From: Bacteroidaceae bacterium
Lineage (GTDB): Bacteria > Bacteroidota > Bacteroidia > Bacteroidales > Bacteroidaceae
Length of the DNA: 25,484 bases
Assembly (NCBI GenBank): GCA_900769465.1
Contig: CAAGGT010000015.1
Location: 1-25,484, forward strand
Direction: 5' to 3'
Below, piece by piece: positions 17,001-23,231 of this stretch. Each line of letters begins with the position of its first letter. The stretch's first letter is position 1. The notes under the pieces were generated by a model. It did not search any database. It was not told where the DNA came from and worked only from the letters and a program-made list of their open reading frames with translations. The position numbers and the translations under genes are program-made.

Positions 17001-20000
17001 CGCATACGACCTTCTCTATGCCGAATATACAAAGGTGTTGGAGAACAAGGATGCTAAGATTCCTTTCAATCCATCACTTACATATATTATAAAAAACAAG
17101 GCCTATTCAAGCGAAACAATGTGGGTGAATGGTTCCGGTGTTGTGCGCTCCGAGGGTGGTGTTGACCAGGCAAGCAATGATGCAAGATGGAAGTTCGTAG
17201 AGACCTCTACGGCCGGTGTCTATAATATCTGCACCTTGAACAACAAATATATCCCGGCGGTACAACAGTCAGTTTCAATGAACGCTACAAGCGACAAAGC
17301 GGACAACGATGCTCTTTACACATTGGAAGAGGTGGCTGATGGTGTCTGGGCAATCAAATTGTCACCTGCAGCCGGTTACAGGAATCTGCACTCGTCTTGG
17401 AGCAATGTGGTTGGTTGGGAGACCGGTGCCGATGCTTCTCGTTGGTATCTCACCGCTGTTGCTGCCGACCCGGTGATTGCTGACCTTGCCGATCTTGAGG
17501 TTTATATAAATAAAACCGAGCAACTGCTTGATGAGGTGGTTGGTGCTGTGACATATACCAAAGGCACACCGCTTTCATTGCAGACAACAACACAAAACAG
17601 AGCAGGCTATCTTTGGTCAAATGCTCCAGAGGATTCCGAGGGTAGTATCAATTATCTGGTCGATGGAACAACCGGTGTTAATGCAAACTATTTCCACACC
17701 GAGTGGAGTAGTGAGCCGCCATCGGGTTCTCACTATCTGGCTGTATATTTGGGCGAGGGTAATACCCTCTCAAGCTTCACATTCAGCCACACAACCCGTT
17801 CGGGAGCCAGCTCCGACTTCCCAAAGAGTGTAGATGTCTATGGTAGCAACGACAATGTTACCTACAAATATATCGGCTCGGCATCGGGTATGCCACAGAG
17901 TGCCGGCACGGCTTGGGAGTTCAACGGTGTAATGCAGTCGTCCTATAAATATCTGCGCTTCAATTATCACGCGAGCCGCGGTTACTGGCATATGGCCGAG
18001 TTTGATATAACACCAATCACAGGCTTTACAGCAACAGTCAACGATGTATATAGCGGTACAGTCAGCGTAGATGCCGTTACAGCAGCAATGAATGCTCTGC
18101 ACAATGGAAAGAGAACCGCAAACAGCATATCGCCGACAACCCTTGATATAGATGCTGAATTGCAGGCGTTGGAGAGTGCTTATGAAACATTGTATGGACA
18201 GTACAAGGCAACAATTGATGCCCGCAAGGCAACGCTTGCCCAATTGGCTGCCGAAACGGAGACGCTTATGAAAGACGTGGGAACTGTTACTTTAGCGGTA
18301 GAAACTCCAATCACCCTCACAACAAGCAATTTCTATTGTAATGCACCGTATATAGCATCGCAAAATGCTGATTATTCAGCAGAATATGTTTCTAAACTGA
18401 CAGACAATAACTCGGGAACTTATCTGCATACTCGTTGGAATACCAATTCGGACGATGGTGACTATCACTACTTGCGTGTAGATGCGGGAGAAACAACTCC
18501 AATTGATTTGTTCTATTTTACCTATACTACTGCATCACGAGGCAAAAAGGATATGCCGCTCACAATGGTTGTTGAGGGTGCAAATGAGATAGATGCCTCA
18601 AATAGTACAAAAGATACATTTACTGAGATTGCGACACTGACACCGCTGCCCGAAGTCCTGAATACGAATACCGTATATGAATCTTCTGTTCTGGGAAGTG
18701 CAGGTACAAAGTATCGCTATCTGCGTTTCAAGGTGACCGATATTACAGCCGAAGAAGATGATAAAAACGGACACCCATTCTTTACAATGTCGGAATTTGG
18801 CTTGACATCTGTTACTGAAGAGAATGTTACAGTGAATAATGCATATAAGAGCTGCGTTACCGACGAATTGTTGCTCTCCACAGTGCATGTTACGAACTCG
18901 TCAAAAGCAGTCAGCACCAATGAGCTTGTTACAAGTGTACCTTTGCTCGATGCTCAGATTGCTGACCAGCAGGCTGCAAAGGCTGCACTTGAGGAGGCAA
19001 TGAGTTCGACATCTGCTCTTAAGGTGCAACTCAATGAACTTCTATATCAGGCACAGACATTGTATGTTAAAATTGCCGATGAAAATGACGGAGTCATTGA
19101 CGATTATTACAAATCGGCTATTGGTCAGGAAGATTTTGGGACGTTTATAAATGAAATAAGTGAGGCAGGTCCTCTTGTGCAGGAAAATGCAAATCCTACA
19201 GCAGCTGATTTGCAGACTGCAATAAGCGAGCTTGGAGCAATTTGCGAGAAGATTAACGGAATCATTGCTGCTGACTTTGCTCAGGATTCAAGAACTGCCA
19301 TTGAAGAACTTGTTGCCAAAATGGAAACTTTGTTTGCCGAGGTTGCCGACAAGACAACTGCAAAAACAGCCATTGCATTGCAGGCAACTGATGCTAATGC
19401 CGATTTTTATATCTGGTCCAACGCGAAAGCATCGGATTGTGATGGTGACGGTGCCAGTGCCCTGATTGACAAGAACAATGACGGCACGGCAAATACCGGT
19501 ACATTCTTTGGTACTGTATGGCAAGGTGGTGCTGTTACAAATTACAGCCATTATATTACAGTTGATTTAGGAACAGAAATCGCGCTCAGTGAACTCTCTA
19601 TCGATTATACAACCCGAAACAGTACCCATGCAAACCAGCGTCCTACAGCAATAAAGGTTCTTGGTAGCAATGACAAGGAAGGCGAGTATGTTGAAATTAC
19701 ACACCTTTCCGAGGGTATGCCTGTCGGTCAAAACCAAAAGTGGGAGATGACTTCTACTGTTGCATTGGACAGTTATTACCGTTACATACGTTTTGCACCG
19801 GCTACAGAAGTGGGCTTCTTTAATATGTCCGATTTCAATCTTTATGCCCACAGCGCACAGGTCGCAAACAGCAACTATCAGCCGGCGGGTATAACAGGTG
19901 CGCAATTGTTTGCTATGAATGCTGCATTGTTGGACGGTATCGATGCAAGGGATAAGTTTGTGACCGAGGAAAATTACAATGCAGCTCTCACAGCTTTGCA

Positions 20001-22680
20001 AACACAATATGATGCTTTGTTGGCAATAAAGAACGCAAATGTTACCTATAGAACTTCGTTGACAGACCTTATAACCGAAACAAATACTCTTGTTGCCGAG
20101 GTTGCAAAAATTGATGGAACGGAGGCAAAGATTGCATTGCAGTGTGATGATGAGAATGCGCCTTATTATATATATTGCAACGCTCCGGGTAAAACAAACA
20201 ACTACGGTGGTGATAACTTGGGTGTAGCTGCATTGCTCGACTATGACGATGGTGGCCAACCGTTGAATTCGACACACTTGCACACTACATATACAGGCAA
20301 TAGTCATGATGATGAACTTGACCACTATTTGCGTGTGGATATGGGTGAAAACAAGGCTTTGACGGCATTCAAATTTGCTTATATACCTCGCTCGGGTAAT
20401 ACAAATAACTCACCAAAAGTGATGCTCATTGAGGGTAGTAACGACTGTGTGAACTTTGAGGAGATTGCAACGCTCACTGATATGCAACCGACATATCAGT
20501 CTGATGTGATAACAAACGGTAAGGCCTACCGCTATATCCGTTTTATGGTGAAAGAGACACATAACAATGATAAATATAACGGACATCCATACTTTGTACT
20601 CAGCCACTTTGAAATGACTGCTTGCAAGACAATTGAGGTTGCCCGGGAGTATGCTTCTCCAAACTTGCCTTTGTCGGTAGTGGTTGCTGCAAACAACGAG
20701 GCTGTGGATGGTACAACTGTGAAGGAGCAGTTCTATGTTACGGAAACTGTTTATAATACAGCTGTTGATGAACTGCAGGCAGCAAAGGATGCGTTGGCGG
20801 CAGCAATTGCGTTGAAGAACATCCCTGTTAAGCTTACAACAGATGTAAACAACCCTGTGCTGTACAAGATTAAGATTAATCGAAGCACTACCACTGTCCT
20901 TGAATATGATGGCGCAACCGCCGATGCAACAAAACAGGTTGCTGTTGCCGATGAGTATGTTGGCAACAAGTATCAGGCTTGGTACTTCATGCAGGGAACA
21001 GATACTGAAAGCAATGATGATATCCTTATTCTGCCTTATTGGAACGAGGGCGCGGCAAATACCGCGTTAAGACTTGGTGCTGCTTCAACAGGTAATGCCA
21101 CAGCTGCAGTCTGGGCCGTAGAAAGTGGTGATGCAAGCAAAACGAAGCAGAATTGGTACATAACTGTTGATGCCGGTAACACAGCCGAGGGCTGGTGGAA
21201 TATACGCCCCCAGGGTAAGGATAACTATTTCAGCAATAATGGCGGTGTGAACAATAAGATGGGCTTCTGGAACAGTTCGAGCGACGACGGTTCTGAGTTC
21301 CAGTTTGTACTCGATGAGACCGACTACTCTTTGTCCGATGCTTACTATGCACTTTATAACCAGTATGTAGCTTGCGGTAGCGAGGCGGCTTCGGGCGAAG
21401 TAATCGGTACTTATACAGTGGAGAGTGCAACTGCATATAACACTGCGTATAACAGTGCCGCGGCGTTGCTTGAGTCAAAGAACTCTACTGATGAAGTTTA
21501 TGATGAAGCCCGCACAATATTGGCCGAGGCATACGATGCGCTTGAGTACAACGGTGGCTTGTGCAGGATTAAATCGGCATTTACCGGCGGTTATAGCGAG
21601 AATAAACTCGTTTATGTAGATGCGGAGAATAACCCCTATTTTGAGCAGGCTACAGACGAGCAACTTTCAAAATATGTATGGGAATTCGAACCTGTCAAGG
21701 GTGGTTATCATTTGAAGAGCCTCCACACACAAAGCTATATTACAGCTGCGGGTTGGGGTGAACAGGTTGTTCTTGGCGATGAGGCTGCGCCCAGACTTGT
21801 GACAGTCGATTTCCTTGACAATGAAAACGGCATTGTGCGCTTGAACGTTGCCGGTGGTTATCCATTGCACGCGCAGAACAGTGGCAGTAAGTTGGTTGGA
21901 TATACAGGTGGTCTTGGAACTGCCTCTGCCTGGTATGTCGAGAAAGTTGAGAATGTCAAGGAGAACATTAGATATTCTGTTTCTCTTGGTGCCGATGAAA
22001 GCACCGCGAAGACCTATTCAACCCTCTACCTTGCATACAATGCACAGATACCCGATGGTATCACCGCATCGATTGTAGAGGATATCAATGAGATTGGACA
22101 GTTGGTTTTAGCCGAGGTTACTGGTGGAGTCCTTCCTGCAAACACTGCTGTTGTGCTCAGTAGTGAAGGAGCCGTTGCTGTCGAGTTTAAATACACCGAT
22201 GAAGAGCCAACCTTTGACACCTCAAATAACATTCTCAAGGGTACATCTTGCAACAAACTGGTAGAATGTGGCAATAAAAACAATGTATATATGCTTGGCA
22301 AGAAGAGTGGCCGTGTGGCGTTCTATTGGACATACGAGAACCGTGGAGCCGATGGTAATTATGTATATATAAATGCCAAAGAGGAGATTGTGGAAAGTAC
22401 TGCTGCCGGTGCTCACAAGAACCATAATAAAGGCGGCTATGTAAAGTGTAATGCCAATAAGGCCTATCTGCTTGACGAAGAGAATCCTGCTCAGGCTGCA
22501 GCGGCAATGTATAGCTTCTTTATGGGCGGAAACGCAACAGATATTGACGATGTGAAAGAACAAAGTTCCGAGAACAAGGATACCTTTGACCTTGCAGGCC
22601 GCAAGCTGCTAAAAGTGACATCGCCGGGTATCTACATCGTTAATGGAAAGAAGGTTTATATAACTGAGATTGAAGACTGA
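14059..22680 (+). CDS. Giant secreted M60-type (enhancin-like) metallopeptidase with four F5/8C domains
   Basis: This 2873-residue secreted protein starts at the ATG at 14059; an upstream in-frame start at 14026 would place 11 polar residues before the signal peptide. The signal peptide ends ATSWA|Q (cut after Ala22). In order: a beta-trefoil/ricin-like module (about 25-170); a region leading into the M60 peptidase (about 270-740) with zinc motif HEIGH (His616, Glu617, His620) and a likely third ligand Glu633; an Ig-like stretch; helical linker; a second trefoil-like module (about 1000-1134); four F5/8-type-C, CBM32-like domains (about 1172-1321, 1415-1586, 1770-1934, 2025-2190) separated by helical FIVAR-like linkers; two more trefoil-like modules (about 2255-2421, 2495-2635); a beta-rich domain; and a tail FDLAGRK...PGIYIVNGKKV (2843-2868). 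Known M60 proteins cleave glycoproteins, including mucins; the glycan-binding domains fit that. It is several times longer than simple M60 proteins. Confidence 0.9.
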   Translation: MKRIFTHLFVAVLLMLSATSWAQLSSLEVGQIYRFESARGGRSLRANGFDDVHTKTTDLYDKAQEWYVTKDGDYYVLRNVACGKYLRGTYSYGAAWGMTDDYSSALNKFQLLTSNSTLNTLKTKDSDGYGHMHDDNNGDNGGYNVVGWTNANDATGTHWTITKVDYTAEQITELLEMAPTVAEVASYSTALNALFNDGTGACVAPKLSSLNAVKATSEYKALPTGLKAMVDKVYGDAWAEDNADATKQANNLNWDAEYAKKFRVQMYEPYSIAGDITSWLGINSHANNDNPTGIYMPAAGNLYVMVEGEIKTGATLRLVDGYTNRRINGTTTESAVVLKQGLNVINYTGATGMLYICYNVDTYNPNGATHAEKFPRKLSEFAPLKIHIEGGAINGFYNACGDFRATTDAENLWKTYTGANVDADTDWEYMETRANLSILPILGHREILLLQLEDEQGGRGLRSLLPEAINCPEKPYSNAETWAAYGMGCDPSTGKINIVMEAWDRIFYSQLATMGLVSNSQMERMNDLYPRWTKEGTRAEIYNYGAATINGETKTYKDFCQGIDYSEYFNHHGIILGTSSGNPYGAGDHVGYPIGGFSAAVYDLPNTAGSTWGPAHEIGHQHQGLFTLNGLTEVTNNLFSNISLWYKGMSTSRYNGSDGSLESVLNAFNTNGSDIYTNNIWALTHLYYRLWLYYHLAGNNTQFYPRLFELLRNEQMQKGYNVSGDVSTLHFYKLACQAAGEDLTEFFRVHGYFSVMEDRFVGDYSNSIYNVSQAMIDEAIAEVKAMRDAEGNPLKENLSIIFINDDDETATYLQHDGKTAREIYFETKPNSDFGSVTDFIAGNVPVETTYTATLSDNGIITMSGGEGGVGFLIVNEKGEIISFSNKATFALSDKAMEAIVSGNATIKAVDSQSNVVEAEVNLTALQKGVLGALISKAQSIVDKVDDTYTKIGYFKKAAVAGLESSLEYAKEVYAGSSGYEAAYDLLYAEYTKVLENKDAKIPFNPSLTYIIKNKAYSSETMWVNGSGVVRSEGGVDQASNDARWKFVETSTAGVYNICTLNNKYIPAVQQSVSMNATSDKADNDALYTLEEVADGVWAIKLSPAAGYRNLHSSWSNVVGWETGADASRWYLTAVAADPVIADLADLEVYINKTEQLLDEVVGAVTYTKGTPLSLQTTTQNRAGYLWSNAPEDSEGSINYLVDGTTGVNANYFHTEWSSEPPSGSHYLAVYLGEGNTLSSFTFSHTTRSGASSDFPKSVDVYGSNDNVTYKYIGSASGMPQSAGTAWEFNGVMQSSYKYLRFNYHASRGYWHMAEFDITPITGFTATVNDVYSGTVSVDAVTAAMNALHNGKRTANSISPTTLDIDAELQALESAYETLYGQYKATIDARKATLAQLAAETETLMKDVGTVTLAVETPITLTTSNFYCNAPYIASQNADYSAEYVSKLTDNNSGTYLHTRWNTNSDDGDYHYLRVDAGETTPIDLFYFTYTTASRGKKDMPLTMVVEGANEIDASNSTKDTFTEIATLTPLPEVLNTNTVYESSVLGSAGTKYRYLRFKVTDITAEEDDKNGHPFFTMSEFGLTSVTEENVTVNNAYKSCVTDELLLSTVHVTNSSKAVSTNELVTSVPLLDAQIADQQAAKAALEEAMSSTSALKVQLNELLYQAQTLYVKIADENDGVIDDYYKSAIGQEDFGTFINEISEAGPLVQENANPTAADLQTAISELGAICEKINGIIAADFAQDSRTAIEELVAKMETLFAEVADKTTAKTAIALQATDANADFYIWSNAKASDCDGDGASALIDKNNDGTANTGTFFGTVWQGGAVTNYSHYITVDLGTEIALSELSIDYTTRNSTHANQRPTAIKVLGSNDKEGEYVEITHLSEGMPVGQNQKWEMTSTVALDSYYRYIRFAPATEVGFFNMSDFNLYAHSAQVANSNYQPAGITGAQLFAMNAALLDGIDARDKFVTEENYNAALTALQTQYDALLAIKNANVTYRTSLTDLITETNTLVAEVAKIDGTEAKIALQCDDENAPYYIYCNAPGKTNNYGGDNLGVAALLDYDDGGQPLNSTHLHTTYTGNSHDDELDHYLRVDMGENKALTAFKFAYIPRSGNTNNSPKVMLIEGSNDCVNFEEIATLTDMQPTYQSDVITNGKAYRYIRFMVKETHNNDKYNGHPYFVLSHFEMTACKTIEVAREYASPNLPLSVVVAANNEAVDGTTVKEQFYVTETVYNTAVDELQAAKDALAAAIALKNIPVKLTTDVNNPVLYKIKINRSTTTVLEYDGATADATKQVAVADEYVGNKYQAWYFMQGTDTESNDDILILPYWNEGAANTALRLGAASTGNATAAVWAVESGDASKTKQNWYITVDAGNTAEGWWNIRPQGKDNYFSNNGGVNNKMGFWNSSSDDGSEFQFVLDETDYSLSDAYYALYNQYVACGSEAASGEVIGTYTVESATAYNTAYNSAAALLESKNSTDEVYDEARTILAEAYDALEYNGGLCRIKSAFTGGYSENKLVYVDAENNPYFEQATDEQLSKYVWEFEPVKGGYHLKSLHTQSYITAAGWGEQVVLGDEAAPRLVTVDFLDNENGIVRLNVAGGYPLHAQNSGSKLVGYTGGLGTASAWYVEKVENVKENIRYSVSLGADESTAKTYSTLYLAYNAQIPDGITASIVEDINEIGQLVLAEVTGGVLPANTAVVLSSEGAVAVEFKYTDEEPTFDTSNNILKGTSCNKLVECGNKNNVYMLGKKSGRVAFYWTYENRGADGNYVYINAKEEIVESTAAGAHKNHNKGGYVKCNANKAYLLDEENPAQAAAAMYSFFMGGNATDIDDVKEQSSENKDTFDLAGRKLLKVTSPGIYIVNGKKVYITEIED

Positions 22681-22709
22681 TGTTTGTTCTTGAATATTGA
22701 GATTTTATT

Positions 22710-22871
22710 ATGGAAAAGAAAGAATATATATCACCTTTTGCAGAGATTGTTGAAATCGGTACTTTGAACATGATTGCATTGAGCAAGGAGGATGGTGAAC
22801 AGATTGATGACGAGGAACAGATGTCTAATGAGTTCCGTGGCGACTGGGATAACATTTGGCAAGGAATGTAA
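22710..22871 (+). CDS. Small acidic protein of the 'KKxYxxPxxExxEI' type
   Basis: This is a 53-residue open frame starting at the ATG at 22710. It begins MEKKEYISPFAEIVEIGTLN, has a strongly acidic centre (SKEDGEQIDDEEQ), and ends FRGDWDNIWQGM with two Trp residues. There is no signal peptide or membrane segment. From memory, short proteins with the same N-terminal pattern (a Lys-rich start, then Y-x-x-P-x-x-E-x-x-E/x-I) are frequent in Bacteroidales genomes and usually called hypothetical; I know of no established function. It begins 29 bases after the M60 gene and ends 20 bases before a strong terminator, so it probably shares the M60 transcript. The layout of a conserved leader-like N-terminus and a variable C-terminus recalls peptide precursors, but no modifying enzyme or transporter is nearby. 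Confidence 0.7.
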   Translation: MEKKEYISPFAEIVEIGTLNMIALSKEDGEQIDDEEQMSNEFRGDWDNIWQGM

Positions 22872-22891
22872 TTTAATATCTATTGATTATT

Positions 22892-22936
22892 GGCAGTCAC
22901 CAATGGGGAAACCTGTTGGTGACTGCCGTTTTTTTT
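22892..22936 (+). terminator. Intrinsic terminator after the M60/small-protein unit
   Basis: A perfect 12-bp stem (GGCAGTCACCAA at 22892-22903 with TTGGTGACTGCC at 22916-22927) has a 12-base loop and is followed by a G and eight T residues. This is a textbook Rho-independent terminator. Confidence 0.93.
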
Positions 22937-22960
22937 ATTATCACATGCTGCAAAAAAACG

Positions 22961-23008
22961 CCTCCATCCGATGGCGAGACTAGGTGTCGGATTGCCGACG
23001 AAGGGGAG
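22961..23008 (+). ncRNA. Possible structured RNA element
   Basis: This short GC-rich island in AT-rich sequence can form alternative stems. CTCC (22962-22965) pairs with GGAG (23005-23008) as an outer closing stem. GTCGG (22986-22990) pairs with CCGAC (22995-22999). ATCCGA (22966-22971) can instead pair with TCGGAT (22987-22992), which excludes the previous stem. I do not recognise it as a known riboswitch or ribozyme. It lies after the terminator, about 150 bases ahead of the next promoter, so it would need its own transcript or read-through. Confidence 0.2.
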
Positions 23009-23145
23009 TTATAAAGAATCAAAACTGTCAAAAAAAATAAGCCTCAATCTTTATTGACATTACAGGTTTTTAGGGCTGGAAAATATAAATGTATGTTGAA
23101 AAATCACGCCTTATTAACAATTATTAACAATTCGGGGGGGGGTAA

Positions 23146-23169
23146 AACGGCCGGCCGTTACTATCTTTG
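23146..23169 (+). promoter_or_regulatory. Promoter with overlapping 14-bp palindrome
   Basis: TATCTTTG at 23162-23169 is a consensus -7 element, placing the transcript start near 23176 and the leader at about 55 AT-rich bases before the ATG at 23232. Directly upstream is the perfect palindrome AACGGCCGGCCGTT (23146-23159), inside the space between -33 and -7, where a bound repressor would block transcription. A G9 run (23134-23142) occupies the place where the -33 element is expected; no TTTG is present there. Confidence 0.55.
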
Positions 23170-23231
23170 CAAAACTTTACGAAAACGGCTTAATTTATAA
23201 GAATTTACTTAATAATTTTAACCAATAACAA

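Larger units (their letters stand above)
22872..23231. other. Intergenic region between the small protein and the 698-residue protein
   Basis: This is about 360 bases without a gene. In order it holds a strong intrinsic terminator (22892-22936), a GC-rich patch able to form several stems (22961-23008), an AT-rich stretch, a perfect tandem 10-base repeat TTATTAACAA (23111-23130), a run of nine G (23134-23142), a 14-base palindrome (23146-23159) and a -7 promoter element (23162-23169). Confidence 0.7.

Noticed and set aside
17570..20630. Repeated segments as a possible DNA repeat array or CRISPR
   Set aside because: The similarity is at the protein level between diverged F5/8C domains; there are no short identical repeats with regular spacers.
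22792..22983. 63-codon plus-strand frame overlapping the small protein and the terminator
   Set aside because: It reads through the perfect terminator hairpin and is out of frame with the better-supported 53-codon gene.
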